Below, one piece after another: positions 37,303 to 46,790 of a stretch of 64,000 bases of DNA. A program made the translations under genes and the position numbers. Under the pieces are notes generated by a model that was given only the letters and a program-made list of their open reading frames with translations, was not told the origin of the DNA and made no database searches. The first letter of the stretch is position 1, and each line of letters starts with the position of its first letter. Source of the DNA: Arthrobacter sp. 31Y (GTDB taxonomy: Bacteria; Actinomycetota; Actinomycetes; Actinomycetales; Micrococcaceae); the NCBI RefSeq assembly GCF_000526335.1, contig NZ_JAFW01000001.1, forward strand, positions 1 to 64,000, written 5' to 3'.

Positions 37303-38709
37303 CTAATGTGTGGCACCCTGCGCCGCGGCGTCTGCCACGCGTGATTGGATGCCGGCCGCCACCTTTTCCGCTGAGTCGCGGATATCGGGATCGTCATGGG
37401 TAGCCGCCTTGACCGCTTCCGGCAAAGCACGGCGATGCTGTGCGGACAACGCCAGCTCTGCCTCACCGGGCTCGGGGACAACCTGGCCCTTTGCCAGCAC
37501 GGTGATGCCGGACTCCGTGACCTTGTAACCCCGGGCCTTGTCCAGGGCGGGGTCCAGGCCGATGGCCGCACCTGCGGGGACCTTGACGTTCTTATCAAGG
37601 ATCGCCCGCTTGATCACTGCGCCTTCGCCCACACGGACCTTGTCCATCAAGACGGAGTCCTGGACCCGGCTGCCAGCCGCCACATAGGCGTCGTTGGAGA
37701 GAACAGATCCTTCAACGATGCCGCCGGAAACCACCACGCCACTGGCAACAATGGAATCGAGGGCCGTTCCCACGGTGTTGTTTTCACCACGGACAAACTT
37801 CGCGGGCGGCGAGATGCTCTGACGCGTGTAGATCGGCCACTCGGAGTTGTACAGGTTGAAGATCGGCACGGGAGAGATGAGGTCCATATGTGCGTCGTAG
37901 AACGAGTCGATGGTGCCGACGTCGCGCCAGTAGGTCCGGTCGCGATCGGTGGCACCTGGGATGTCGTTAAGAGTGAAGTCGTAAACACCGGCTTCGCCTT
38001 GGTCCACGAAATACGGAATGATGTCTCCGCCCATATCGTGCTTTGTATCGAGTCTTTCCGCGTCCACATGCAATGCCTCAACCAGGGCGTCTGCGTTGAA
38101 GACGTAGTTGCCCATGGAAGCCAGGAACTGCGTGGGGTCAGCTGCCAGCCCGGGGGTGCTGGCCGGCTTCTCCACGAAGGCGGCGATCTTCTGGGGATCG
38201 TTCTGGTCTACCTCGATCACGCCGAACTGGTTGGCCATGTTCAGCGGTTGCCGGACTGCAGCAACTGTCGCTTTGGCTCCGCTGGCAATGTGCTGCTCCA
38301 CCATTTGGGAGAAATCCATGCGGTATACGTGGTCAGCGCCGACCACAACCACGATGTCCGGGGCGTCGTCGTGGATGAGGTTCAGCGATTGGTAAATGGC
38401 ATTCGCGCTGCCAAGGAACCAGCTCTTGCCCACGCGCTGCTGCGCGGGAACAGACGCCACATAACGGCCCAACTGAGTGGACATGCGCCACGTTTCCGAG
38501 ATGTGCCGGTCAAGGCTGTGCGATTTGTACTGCGTCAGAACGACGATTTTCAAGTATCCCGAATTCACGAGATTGGATAATGCAAAGTCAATCAGGCGGT
38601 AGCCGCCGGCAAACGGAACCGCAGGCTTGGCCCGGTCCGCCGTCAGCGGCATGAGTCGGTTGCCCTCTCCGCCTGCCAATACGATTGCCAAAACTTTCTT
38701 CAACGCCAT
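37303..38709 (-). CDS. glgC: Glucose-1-phosphate adenylyltransferase
   Basis: The enzyme makes ADP-glucose for glycogen synthesis. The protein has 468 residues from ATG 38709, which has GGGGAG 8 nt upstream (a GTG 6 nt earlier overlaps that site). The nucleotide-binding loop is [20 protein letters not shown] (11-30). [28 protein letters not shown]-equivalent [10 protein letters not shown] and the [17 protein letters not shown] segment are also family hallmarks, and a C-terminal left-handed beta-helix follows. The C-terminal ~60 residues are an Ala/Glu-rich extension beyond the usual length (about 410). It is divergent from glgA with a 99-bp shared promoter region. Confidence 0.95.
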   Translation of the reverse strand: MALKKVLAIVLAGGEGNRLMPLTADRAKPAVPFAGGYRLIDFALSNLVNSGYLKIVVLTQYKSHSLDRHISETWRMSTQLGRYVASVPAQQRVGKSWFLGSANAIYQSLNLIHDDAPDIVVVVGADHVYRMDFSQMVEQHIASGAKATVAAVRQPLNMANQFGVIEVDQNDPQKIAAFVEKPASTPGLAADPTQFLASMGNYVFNADALVEALHVDAERLDTKHDMGGDIIPYFVDQGEAGVYDFTLNDIPGATDRDRTYWRDVGTIDSFYDAHMDLISPVPIFNLYNSEWPIYTRQSISPPAKFVRGENNTVGTALDSIVASGVVVSGGIVEGSVLSNDAYVAAGSRVQDSVLMDKVRVGEGAVIKRAILDKNVKVPAGAAIGLDPALDKARGYKVTESGITVLAKGQVVPEPGEAELALSAQHRRALPEAVKAATHDDPDIRDSAEKVAAGIQSRVADAAAQGATH

Positions 38710-38808
38710 GGTCACAGCTCCCCGTACGTCTTCGTATCCCCCAAAAGTCCGATTTTCCGGACTCTTTCACACTAGAACACATACGCCGGAACGACTACGT
38801 TGGTTAGC

Positions 38809-40005
38809 GTGCGAATAGACATTGTGACTAAAGAATTCCCTCCGGAAATTTATGGCGGTGCCGGTGTCCACGTTGCCGAGCTCAGCCGGGTGCTGGCAAA
38901 GCACGTCGACCTTCACGTCCGGGCGTTTGGAGCGCCCCGTGATGCCGACTATCACGGGGCTTCCGTGGCTTCCTACGCCACTCCCGAAGACCTCGGCGAC
39001 GCCAACGCCGCTATCCAAACCCTCGGCGTGGACTTGAGGATTGTTCCGGACATTGCGGGAGCGGACGTTGTCCACTCGCACACCTGGTACGCCAACATGG
39101 CCGGCCACCTCGCCTCGCTGCTGCACGGCATTCCGCATGTGCTCAGCGCCCACAGCCTGGAGCCCCTGCGCCCCTGGAAGGCTGAACAGCTTGGCGGAGG
39201 CTATGCGCTGTCTTCCTGGGTTGAAAAGACGGCGTATGAGGCAGCCGCGGCGATCATTGCCGTGTCCGATGGCATGCGCCAGGACATCCTCCGCAGCTAC
39301 CCCAACGTGGATCCGGATAAAGTTCGCGTGGTGCACAACGGGATCGACGTCTCCCTGTGGGAACGTGACGAGGAGGACGACGCAATTCGTGCGCTGGGCA
39401 TCGATCCCGCCAAGCCCAGCGTCGTCTTCGTGGGCCGCAACACTCGCCAGAAGGGTGTCCCGTACCTGCTTCGCGCCGCATCGAGCTTGCCGGACGACGT
39501 CCAATTGGTCCTGTGCCTTGGAGCGGCGGACACTCCCGAGCTCGCCGCCGAAACTGCACGCCTCATTGAGGAACTGCAGGCCAAGCGTGAGGGCGTCATC
39601 CTCATTGAACGGATGCTGCCGCGAAAGGAACTCATCCAGGTCCTCAGCCATGCCACGGCGTTCGCCTGCCCGTCGATTTACGAGCCCTTGGGAATCGTGA
39701 ACCTCGAGGCCATGGCTTGCGGTGCCGCCGTTGTGGCCAGCGCCACCGGAGGCATCCCGGAGGTGGTTCAGCACGGCGAAACCGGTCTCCTTGTTCAACT
39801 GGAACAGGTCACTGACGGAACCGGAACTCCCTTGGATCCGGAGAAGTTCGTCAACGATTTCGCTGCTGCCCTCAACGAGGTCGTTGCCGACCCTGCCCGT
39901 GCCCGGGAAATGGGCAAGGCAGGACGACGCCGGGCAGAAGAGCATTTCTCCTGGGAGTCCATCACGGAAACAACTCTTGAGGTCTACCGATCAGTGCTTC
40001 GCTGA
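38809..40005 (+). CDS. glgA: Glycogen synthase / alpha-glucosyltransferase, actinobacterial type (GT4)
   Basis: The GT-B glycosyltransferase has 398 residues. It starts MRIDIVTKEFPPEIYGGAGVH from GTG 38809; the frame also offers TTG 38800. It contains HSHTWYANMAG, the donor-site region VGRNTRQKGVPYLL, and SIYEPLGIVNLEAMACG with the two conserved Glu residues of GT4 enzymes. In actinobacteria this protein class uses ADP-glucose (or makes maltose-1-phosphate, GlgM) in glycogen synthesis. The divergent pairing with glgC is the standard arrangement and supports that role. A hairpin terminator follows. Confidence 0.92.
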   Translation: MRIDIVTKEFPPEIYGGAGVHVAELSRVLAKHVDLHVRAFGAPRDADYHGASVASYATPEDLGDANAAIQTLGVDLRIVPDIAGADVVHSHTWYANMAGHLASLLHGIPHVLSAHSLEPLRPWKAEQLGGGYALSSWVEKTAYEAAAAIIAVSDGMRQDILRSYPNVDPDKVRVVHNGIDVSLWERDEEDDAIRALGIDPAKPSVVFVGRNTRQKGVPYLLRAASSLPDDVQLVLCLGAADTPELAAETARLIEELQAKREGVILIERMLPRKELIQVLSHATAFACPSIYEPLGIVNLEAMACGAAVVASATGGIPEVVQHGETGLLVQLEQVTDGTGTPLDPEKFVNDFAAALNEVVADPARAREMGKAGRRRAEEHFSWESITETTLEVYRSVLR

Positions 40006-40037
40006 ACTCACGCTTGATGTTCTGATAGCAGCCAAAC

Positions 40038-40079
40038 CACGACGGCGCCGCCCCCTTTGGTGGGGACGGCGCCGTCGTG
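40038..40079. terminator. Hairpin between glgA and the acyl-CoA oxidase gene
   Basis: A 13-bp perfect stem (40038-40050 with 40067-40079) is extended inward by CCCC/GGGG pairing. It lies between convergent genes, with GCTTT downstream on the plus strand. Confidence 0.82.
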
Positions 40080-40126
40080 CTTTACAAAGGTTCCGCAGTT
40101 GTTCACCGCTTGGAAGCGGAGTTCTG

Positions 40127-42226
40127 CTAGCGGGCCTTGGCGGCCTTCAGGGCAAGCAGTGTCTTCTCGTCTGCCGGAGCACTACCGCTGGCTCGCTGTT
40201 CTCTGAAGTGTTCGCGGGCAGCATCCTGCCGGGTTGCTTCCGCACCGGTGGCAATGGAGGCACGGAGGTGCTCAGGGCCATAGCCAAAGGCGTCCACGAG
40301 GTCCACTGCGTGTGGGCGGATCTTTACCAGCAGGCGGTTGATGTACGTGCCTACAGTTCGGCCACGCTGCATCGACAGGCGGCCGTTCATGAGGTACCAA
40401 GACAAGTGCTTCTCAATCAGGGACAGGCCGAACAAGTCTCGAAGCCAGGTCAGGACCCGCTTGGTTCCCTCATCCTTTACCTGCGCGAGGGCCTCCGTGA
40501 AGGCCTCCCATTGCAGAAGTTCCGCATGCGCCTGGGCAGCTTCGATGAGTTCGTGTTGGTGCTGATTGAAGAGCGCGGCGGCCTGGTGCTGGGGAAGCTT
40601 GTTGGCTCCCTTCAGTGCGGCACCGACCTCGGCCACCATCGACTGAACCCGGTCAGCCAGGAGGGTGCGCTGGCCTTCCTCGTCCCGCAAAGCCAGAGCC
40701 GCTTTCTGGACTGAACCGGTATCGGCCACGAACTGGGCGACTTGCCGGAGGCCCGTTCGATGCAGAGCCACACCGGCCGCCTGATCAACCACGTAGCGGG
40801 CAAGGACGCCAAAGTCAGCGCTCCGGAACTCCTTGGCATAGTCAGCAAGCAGCCGCTTGGCAACCAGCTGCAACAGGACGGTGTTGTCGCCCTCAAAAGT
40901 CACATAGACGTCCAGGTCAGCACGCAGCGAAGCAAAACGGTTTTCAATCAGGAAGCCGGCACCGCCACATGCTTCGCGGCACTCTTGCAACGTGTCCAAG
41001 GCATGCCAGGTACTGAGTGGCTTGAGCGCGGCGGCCAGCGTTTCCAGGTCCTGGCGGTCGGCATCGGTGTCGTGGGCACCGGAGAAGACGTCATCGAACT
41101 TCTGCAGCAGCTGCTCGTGCGCAAAGCTGGCCGCATAGGTGGTTGCCAGCCGGGTGAACAAGCGGCGCTGGTGCCGCTGGTAGTCCAAAAGTACTTCTTC
41201 GTCGGTGCTGGAGGAAGCGTTGAACTGACGGCGCTCGGTGGCGTATTGAATGGCCGTCTTCAGTGCCACCTTGCTTGCAGCCACTGCGGCGCCGTCAAGG
41301 GAAACGCGCCCCTGTACCAACGTTCCAAGCATGGTGAAGAAGCGGCGGCCCGGGCTCTCAATGGTGGAGGAATAGGTGCCGTCCACGGCAACGTCTCCGT
41401 AGCGGTTCAGGAGGTTGGTGCGGGGGATCCGGACCTCGGTGAAGTGCAGCCGTCCGTTGTCTATGCCGTTCAGTCCACCCTTGATGCCGTCATCTTCGCC
41501 GCCGATCCCCGGAAGGAATTCCTTGGTGGCGGGATCGCGGAGTTCCACGTAGAAAGCGTGGACACCGTGATTGACGTTCTTGGTGATGAGTTGCGCAAAC
41601 ACCACAGCAGCAAGGCCATCGTTGGCTGCATTGCCGATGTAGTCCTTCCACGCCGCACGGAAGGGAGTGTTGATGACGAATTCCTGGCTGGCTTCGTCGT
41701 ACGTGGCAGTGGTTGCAATGCTGGCAACGTCGGAGCCGTGGCCGGTTTCGGTCATGGCGAAGCAACCGGGAATGTCCAGGCTCATGATCCCTGGGAGCCA
41801 CTTGTCCTGATGCTCCACTGTGCCGAGGTGCATCACTGCTGAGCCGAACAGGCCCCACTGGACGCCAGCCTTGATCTGAAGGGACGGATCGGCGGTGACG
41901 ATCTCTTCGAAGCCGGCGATGTTGCCGCCATGGTCATCAGAACCTCCCAGCCGCGTGGGGAACGCGCGGTGAACAGTGTTGTTGTCCACGAGGAACTTCA
42001 GCTGCTCGAACACCCGGGCGCGGTGCTCGGTGTGGTGCAGGCCTTCGATCTTCTGGACCGCCGGGTTGCCTGCCACCTTGCGGGCTTCATGGCGGATATG
42101 GGCCCATTTTCCAAGGAGTTGTTCGCCGAGGGCGGCAACGTCCACCACCGGATCCGCGCCGGTGGTGGCGTCATCCCGGCCGGAGGGTTGCTGGGCGGAT
42201 GAAGCCCGGTCCACTACTTCAGTCAT
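40127..42226 (-). CDS. Acyl-CoA oxidase/dehydrogenase family (ACOX-like)
   Basis: The flavoprotein has 699 residues, the length and domain plan of acyl-CoA oxidases rather than the ~390 residues of ordinary dehydrogenases. The N-terminal part has CFAMTETGHGSDVASIATTA (FAD/substrate loop). The middle has RRQFNASSSTDEEVLLDYQ, and the catalytic Glu lies in VTFEGDNTVLLQL (about 445). A C-terminal helical domain of about 240 residues follows, as in peroxisomal ACOX. ATG 42226 has GAAGGAAG upstream. It lies 46 bp behind the TetR gene on the same strand. Its partners across the divergent promoter supply the remaining beta-oxidation steps, so it should catalyse the first desaturation step. Confidence 0.9.
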   Translation of the reverse strand: MTEVVDRASSAQQPSGRDDATTGADPVVDVAALGEQLLGKWAHIRHEARKVAGNPAVQKIEGLHHTEHRARVFEQLKFLVDNNTVHRAFPTRLGGSDDHGGNIAGFEEIVTADPSLQIKAGVQWGLFGSAVMHLGTVEHQDKWLPGIMSLDIPGCFAMTETGHGSDVASIATTATYDEASQEFVINTPFRAAWKDYIGNAANDGLAAVVFAQLITKNVNHGVHAFYVELRDPATKEFLPGIGGEDDGIKGGLNGIDNGRLHFTEVRIPRTNLLNRYGDVAVDGTYSSTIESPGRRFFTMLGTLVQGRVSLDGAAVAASKVALKTAIQYATERRQFNASSSTDEEVLLDYQRHQRRLFTRLATTYAASFAHEQLLQKFDDVFSGAHDTDADRQDLETLAAALKPLSTWHALDTLQECREACGGAGFLIENRFASLRADLDVYVTFEGDNTVLLQLVAKRLLADYAKEFRSADFGVLARYVVDQAAGVALHRTGLRQVAQFVADTGSVQKAALALRDEEGQRTLLADRVQSMVAEVGAALKGANKLPQHQAAALFNQHQHELIEAAQAHAELLQWEAFTEALAQVKDEGTKRVLTWLRDLFGLSLIEKHLSWYLMNGRLSMQRGRTVGTYINRLLVKIRPHAVDLVDAFGYGPEHLRASIATGAEATRQDAAREHFREQRASGSAPADEKTLLALKAAKAR

Positions 42227-42272
42227 GTTGCTTCCTTCTTTGGTTCCTATAACTGATGAGTCATTGCTGGTG

Positions 42273-42974
42273 TCAGGTGGTGGTCTTGAGCGCCGGGGCT
42301 ATACCCAGGCACAGCCAATCGGTGATCTGCCCGGCCATGGTCGCCTGATCGGGCTTCCCGCTCCCGTCGGGAGTGCCCAACCACATCTCGCCGGCATTCC
42401 GAACGAGACCGATGGCCGCGGTGGGCCAGTAAACGATCACCGCTTCCCTCTCGTCCCCAAGGTGTTCCCGCATGGGCGTCGCGATCATGTCCGTGATCTG
42501 TTCGAAGAAGTTGCCCAGCGCACCGGATGCCGCAATGGCGTCCTGCGCTGATGCCTCCCCAGGACTGAGCCGGGTGATGAACGCGTACACGTTGGGGCTG
42601 GATTCGGCCATCTGGAGGTAAGCGGAAACCATGGCCAACAGGCCCTCGCGCGGGGTCTGTGCCAGCTGCGTGGCCTCGAGCATGCGCCGTTGCATCTGGC
42701 CCAAAACAACCTCGCCCATTGCCTGCTGAAGACCGGCCTTGTCACCGAAATAGCGGTAAAAAACGGATTTGGAGGTTCCAGCTACGCCGGCGATGTCCTC
42801 CATAGAGGCATCACTCCCGAGCCGGTGGACGGCCTTGCGCGCTACTTTGATGAGCTCGCGACGCCGTTCCTGACGGTGGGACTGCCAGCGGGCAGCCCGT
42901 CCGTCGACAGCCGTAGTGGCGCTGTCTTGCGGGGCACCGGCGGCGCTGGTGAATACTTCGTGGCGACTGTTCAC
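42273..42974 (-). CDS. TetR family repressor of the fatty-acid module
   Basis: The protein has 233 residues from GTG 42974. The N-terminal DNA-binding domain reads RELIKVARKAVHRLGSDASM...DIAGVAGTSKSVFYRYFGDKAGL, a clear TetR helix-turn-helix (about 37-83), followed by a ligand-binding helical domain. The GTG begins one base from the large palindrome at 42975-43005, so the gene is likely leaderless or nearly so and autoregulated. The divergent thiolase operon and the downstream acyl-CoA oxidase gene are its obvious targets; acyl-CoA is the likely effector, by analogy to other fatty-acid TetR regulators. The frame is open further upstream to 43130, but that part runs across the operator and does not look coding. 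Confidence 0.85.
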   Translation of the reverse strand: MNSRHEVFTSAAGAPQDSATTAVDGRAARWQSHRQERRRELIKVARKAVHRLGSDASMEDIAGVAGTSKSVFYRYFGDKAGLQQAMGEVVLGQMQRRMLEATQLAQTPREGLLAMVSAYLQMAESSPNVYAFITRLSPGEASAQDAIAASGALGNFFEQITDMIATPMREHLGDEREAVIVYWPTAAIGLVRNAGEMWLGTPDGSGKPDQATMAGQITDWLCLGIAPALKTTT

Positions 42975-43005
42975 GATACCCAGCGTATCAGGTACGCTGG
43001 GTATC
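42975..43005. promoter_or_regulatory. Operator palindrome between tetR and thiolase genes
   Basis: A perfect inverted repeat, GATACCCAGCGTA - TCAGG - TACGCTGGGTATC, has 13-bp arms and a 5-bp centre. It abuts the tetR start and ends 30 bp before the thiolase ATG. It contains TATCAG-like -10 candidates in both directions, so a bound repressor would block both promoters. Confidence 0.88.
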
Positions 43006-43035
43006 AGTAACTGGCATTGATCGAAGGAGACAAGC

Positions 43036-44388
43036 ATGGCTGCAGCAGACGTGACCACGGACGGGCCTTTGGAATCGGCTACCCACCCTCGAACAACGCG
43101 CTCCGCGGTCATCGTGGGCGGCAATCGCATTCCGTTCGCACGGACAGGCGGAGCCTACGTAAAATCCTCCAATCAGGACATGCTCACCGCGGCGCTGGAT
43201 GGCTTGATCGCCAGGTTTGGGCTGCAGGACGAGCGCATCGGCGAGGTCGCGGCCGGGGCGGTGCTCAAGCACTCGAGGGACTTCAACCTCACCCGCGAGG
43301 CCGTGCTCGGCTCTGCATTGTCTCCGGAGACCCCGGCTTATGACCTCCAGCAAGCTTGCGCAACCGGCCTCGAAACAGTCATTGGGCTGTCTAATAAGAT
43401 CAAGTTGGGGCAGATTGATTCAGGAATCGCCGGTGGGGTGGACTCGGCATCCGATGCCCCGATCGCCGTCAGCGAAGGGCTCCGCGACATCCTGCTGGAC
43501 CTGAACCGGGCCAAGACCACGGTGCAGAAACTGAAGGTCATCAGCCGGATCCGTCCTAAAGACCTGGCCCCCGATGCTCCGAACACGGGGGAGCCACGCA
43601 CGGGACTGTCCATGGGTGAGCACCAGGCCCTCACCACCGCACAATGGAAAATCTCCAGGGAAGCCCAGGACGAGCTTGCCTACAACAGCCACCGCAACCT
43701 GGCGTCCGCCTACGAGCGGGGCTTCTTTGATGACCTCATCACGCCGTACCGCGGCCTGAACAAAGATTCAAACCTGCGCGCGGACACCACGCTGGAGAAG
43801 CTTTCCACTCTCAAGCCCGTCTTCGGCAAGTCCCTCGGTTCCGAGGCAACCATGACCGCAGGCAACTCCACACCCCTGACCGACGGCGCATCAACGGTCC
43901 TCCTGGCAACGGAAGAATGGGCGGACGCCCACGGCCTGCCCAAGCTGGCCACCGTCTTGGACGGCGAAGCGGCCGCCGTTGATTTCGTGCATGGCAAGGA
44001 CGGTCTCCTCATGGCACCAGTCTTCGCGGTTCCCCGCCTTTTGGCCCGCCACGGACTCACTTTCGAGGACATCGACTTCTTCGAAATCCACGAGGCCTTC
44101 GCCGGAACGGTGCTCAGCACTTTGGCGGCGTGGGAAGACGAAGAGTTCGGCAGGACGCGTTTAGGCCTTGGTGGCGCGCTGGGAAAGGTGGACCGCGCCA
44201 AACTCAACGTCAATGGATCCTCGCTGGCTGCAGGACATCCCTTTGCCGCAACAGGTGGCAGGATCGTAGCCTCTCTTGCGAAAATGCTGCATGAGAAGGG
44301 GACCGTTGACGGCCGTCCTGCCCGGGGCCTGATTTCAGTGTGCGCCGCCGGTGGCCAGGGTGTCGTCGCGATTCTGGAAGCATCTTAG
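43036..44388 (+). CDS. Acetyl-CoA C-acyltransferase (FadI/FadA2-like thiolase)
   Basis: The thiolase has 450 residues and an intact catalytic set: Cys108 (QQACATGLE), His401 (LAAGHPFAATG), Cys436 (SVCAAGGQG) and HEAFA. It belongs to the longer FadI-like branch. AAGGAGA lies 8 nt before ATG 43036. It would cleave 3-ketoacyl-CoA to acetyl-CoA and a shortened acyl-CoA. It is the first gene of the operon with a two-domain SDR and a MaoC hydratase, with the TetR palindrome directly upstream. Gene order and families match mycobacterial fadA2-fabG4-htdX. Confidence 0.92.
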   Translation: MAAADVTTDGPLESATHPRTTRSAVIVGGNRIPFARTGGAYVKSSNQDMLTAALDGLIARFGLQDERIGEVAAGAVLKHSRDFNLTREAVLGSALSPETPAYDLQQACATGLETVIGLSNKIKLGQIDSGIAGGVDSASDAPIAVSEGLRDILLDLNRAKTTVQKLKVISRIRPKDLAPDAPNTGEPRTGLSMGEHQALTTAQWKISREAQDELAYNSHRNLASAYERGFFDDLITPYRGLNKDSNLRADTTLEKLSTLKPVFGKSLGSEATMTAGNSTPLTDGASTVLLATEEWADAHGLPKLATVLDGEAAAVDFVHGKDGLLMAPVFAVPRLLARHGLTFEDIDFFEIHEAFAGTVLSTLAAWEDEEFGRTRLGLGGALGKVDRAKLNVNGSSLAAGHPFAATGGRIVASLAKMLHEKGTVDGRPARGLISVCAAGGQGVVAILEAS

Positions 44389-44398
44389 GGGGAACGCG

Positions 44399-45751
44399 AT
44401 GACTGATAAGTACACACAGCTCGTAAGCCAAGGATTAGGGAAGGACGTCGCCAAGAAGCTCGGCTTGCCTCAGCCAGTGGTGCTTCGACGTCACCAGCCC
44501 GGCGCACCGCTCGTTACCGGCCCGGTTCTAGTCAGCGGCGACAGCGCGGGGGCAGACGACCTCGCCACCACCATGCTCGGATGGGGTTTGGATGTCCGAC
44601 GCAACGCGCTGCCCAAGGAAAAGCTGGGGGCCATCATTCTGGTCCTTGATGCCGTCCAGCATCCAGCTGATCTGGGCAAACCCGTCCTTACCGCCGGCGC
44701 CTCCTTGCGGGACCTTTCGCCCAATGCCCGTGTCATCACCATTTCCCGGACATCACAGTCGGCCAGGACCCCGGCTACGGCTGCCGCGCGGCAGGGCATT
44801 GACGGGCTGTTGCGCTCCCTTGCCAAGGAATTGCGGGCGGGCTCCACTGCCAACGGCATTCTCCTGGACGAGCACGAGGATGAGCATCTGGCAACAACCA
44901 GTCCATCAGCGCTGGGTGCCCTGAGGTTCTTCCTCTCGGGCCGATCCGCTTACGTGGACGGACAGTTCCTCACCATCGGCTCAGCGTCAGGCAGCTTGCC
45001 GAACGACGCCGACAAGCCCCTCGCCGGCAAAGTGGCAGTTGTTACCGGCGCGGCCCGCGGGATTGGTGCAGCGATCGCCCGGACCCTGCACCGCGACGGA
45101 GCCAGGATCGTGGCCGTGGACATCCCGGCAGCCGGGGATCACTTGGCAGCTGTAGCCAACGAAGTACGCGGGACAGCCTTGCAGCTGGATATCAGCCGCG
45201 ACGACGCAGGACACCGCATTATCGAGCACGCAGTGGAGCGCTATGGCCGGCTCGACATTGTGGTCCACAATGCAGGAATCACCCGCGACAGGCTCTTGGC
45301 CAACATGGACGAGAGCCGCTGGCAGTCAGTCATCGCCGTCAACATCACAGCTCAACTGAAAATCAACGAAGCGCTTCTGGCGTCGGAGCACTTCAAGGAA
45401 TCGGCCCGCATTGTTTCAGTTGCTTCCACCAGCGGCATCGCTGGAAACAGGGGTCAGACCAATTACGGCGCCTCCAAGGGCGGCGTCATAGGCATGGTGA
45501 GGTCGACGGCGGCGCTGATGGAACCTTTTGGCGGAACCATCAACGCGGTAGCACCGGGTTTCATAGAAACTGAGATGACTGCCAAAATGCCCTTTGCCAT
45601 CCGCGAGGCTGCCCGCAGGCTCAACTCCCTCAAGCAGGGCGGCCAGCCCGAGGACGTGGCCGAAGCCATCGCTTTCCTTTCAAGTGACTCTGCCGGCGGG
45701 ATCTCCGGAGAGGTACTGCGCGTGTGCGGACAACAATTGGTGGGGGCATGA
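44399..45751 (+). CDS. Two-domain SDR, FabG4-like 3-oxoacyl reductase / 3-hydroxyacyl-CoA dehydrogenase
   Basis: The protein has 450 residues. The first ~200 residues are a degenerate Rossmann domain (VLVSGDSAGADD, later FFLSGRSAYVDGQ) lacking catalytic residues. The second is a complete SDR with TGAARGIG (216-223), HNAG (290-293), Ser343, Tyr356 and Lys360 (YGASK), and GNRGQTNYGASKGG. This high-molecular-weight layout is that of FabG4 of mycobacteria. GGGGGAACG precedes ATG 44399, 10 bp after the thiolase gene. In this setting it most likely interconverts 3-hydroxy- and 3-ketoacyl-CoA. Confidence 0.92.
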   Translation: MTDKYTQLVSQGLGKDVAKKLGLPQPVVLRRHQPGAPLVTGPVLVSGDSAGADDLATTMLGWGLDVRRNALPKEKLGAIILVLDAVQHPADLGKPVLTAGASLRDLSPNARVITISRTSQSARTPATAAARQGIDGLLRSLAKELRAGSTANGILLDEHEDEHLATTSPSALGALRFFLSGRSAYVDGQFLTIGSASGSLPNDADKPLAGKVAVVTGAARGIGAAIARTLHRDGARIVAVDIPAAGDHLAAVANEVRGTALQLDISRDDAGHRIIEHAVERYGRLDIVVHNAGITRDRLLANMDESRWQSVIAVNITAQLKINEALLASEHFKESARIVSVASTSGIAGNRGQTNYGASKGGVIGMVRSTAALMEPFGGTINAVAPGFIETEMTAKMPFAIREAARRLNSLKQGGQPEDVAEAIAFLSSDSAGGISGEVLRVCGQQLVGA

Positions 45752-46674
45752 ACCATTCCCAACCTGTTGTCCTGGGCGAGATGCCATCTCTCTCCAAGCT
45801 GTATGTCAATGCAGCGGCCTCGGCAGCCCGTCGTCGGCTCCTCGGAGCTTCCAGCAGCAGGAAGCGGCTACCTGCTGTCAGCCACGAAGTCAGGGGGGTG
45901 CGGGCCGACGTCGAAAATCTCACCGCCTACCAACACCTGGTAGGGGAGACAGCCAGCGATACCCTCCCCGCCGGCTATGTGCATTCCTTGGCGTTTCCCG
46001 TATCCATGAGCGTGATGAACCGCGAAGACTTTCCGCTGCCGCTTCTTGGCATGATCCATCTGAAAAACCGCATTGACCAGTTGGTGCCTATTCAGTTCGC
46101 CCAAGAACTGGACGTCCGATCCTGGGCGGAGAACCTTGCCGGGCACAGGGCCGGAACGCAACTGGACATGGTGTCCGAAGTCCGGGCCGGTTCCAGCAAT
46201 GACGTGCTGTGGCGCGGGGTCTCCACTTACCTTGCCAAAGGCGTCTTCCTGCCCGGCATCGACAAGCCGGGCAGCCCCAATGGCGCCACCGGTCCAAGTG
46301 AATTTGTCCCGCCGGATCCCACCGCATTGTGGCAAGTGAACCTCGATGCAGGACGTAACTATGCCGCGGTTTCCGGCGATTTCAATCCGATTCACTTGAG
46401 TGTCCTCTCGGCAAAGGCCCTGGGCTTGCGGGGCTCCATCGCCCACGGCATGTACCTGGCCTCCCGGGCACTGGCCGACGTCGGGGCCGTCAAAGCGGAA
46501 TCGTTCGCCTGGAACGTTACTTTCGAAGCGCCTGTCTTCCTTCCAGCGCGGGTTGCCTTGGATATCACCACGTCCCAGGCGGACTCGGGAAACTGGGAAC
46601 GTTCGGACTACGTCGCGTGGAACCCCCGCAGCGGCAGGCGGCACTTTACCGGAAGTGTTGCTACCTTGACGTGA
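45748..46674 (+). CDS. MaoC-like enoyl-CoA hydratase (HtdX-like)
   Basis: The protein has 308 residues with two hot-dog halves. The hydratase motif YAAVSGDFNPIHLS gives the catalytic Asp211 and His216, followed by IAHGMYLASR. The N-terminal half lacks this motif and is structural, as in double-hot-dog hydratases. ATG 45748 overlaps the SDR stop by 4 nt, so translation is coupled. It provides (R)- or (S)-type hydration of 2-enoyl-CoA to 3-hydroxyacyl-CoA, completing the four-enzyme cycle together with the oxidase, SDR and thiolase. An intrinsic hairpin follows. Confidence 0.9.
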   Translation: MNHSQPVVLGEMPSLSKLYVNAAASAARRRLLGASSSRKRLPAVSHEVRGVRADVENLTAYQHLVGETASDTLPAGYVHSLAFPVSMSVMNREDFPLPLLGMIHLKNRIDQLVPIQFAQELDVRSWAENLAGHRAGTQLDMVSEVRAGSSNDVLWRGVSTYLAKGVFLPGIDKPGSPNGATGPSEFVPPDPTALWQVNLDAGRNYAAVSGDFNPIHLSVLSAKALGLRGSIAHGMYLASRALADVGAVKAESFAWNVTFEAPVFLPARVALDITTSQADSGNWERSDYVAWNPRSGRRHFTGSVATLT

Positions 46675-46686
46675 TCCAAGGAAGCA

Positions 46687-46722
46687 AATGGCGGCGACCA
46701 CCATCAGGTGATCGCCGCCATT
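46687..46722 (+). terminator. Terminator of the thiolase-SDR-MaoC operon
   Basis: An 11-bp stem (46687-46697 with 46712-46722) with ACC/GGT pairing inside lies 12 bp after the MaoC stop, followed by TTCCTTGTT. Confidence 0.82.
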
Positions 46723-46790
46723 CCTTGTTATCGACAACTGAAGAAACAGTTGTGATGAAGCTCGCATCATGATGGCGGGGCTTCGATCCA

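Noticed and set aside
37396..38580. 394-codon open frame opposite glgC
   Set aside because: It is the complementary-strand shadow of a fully conserved glgC; rich in His/Val/Asp in a pattern typical of antisense reading.
38767..39945. 392-codon open frame opposite glgA
   Set aside because: The glgA strand has all family motifs; this frame has none and would cover the glgC-glgA promoter.
40742..41842. 366-codon open frame opposite the acyl-CoA oxidase gene
   Set aside because: No domain and complete overlap with a well-conserved gene.
42975..43130. N-terminal extension of the TetR protein
   Set aside because: It would be translated from the operator palindrome and the thiolase start region; the HTH domain needs no such extension.
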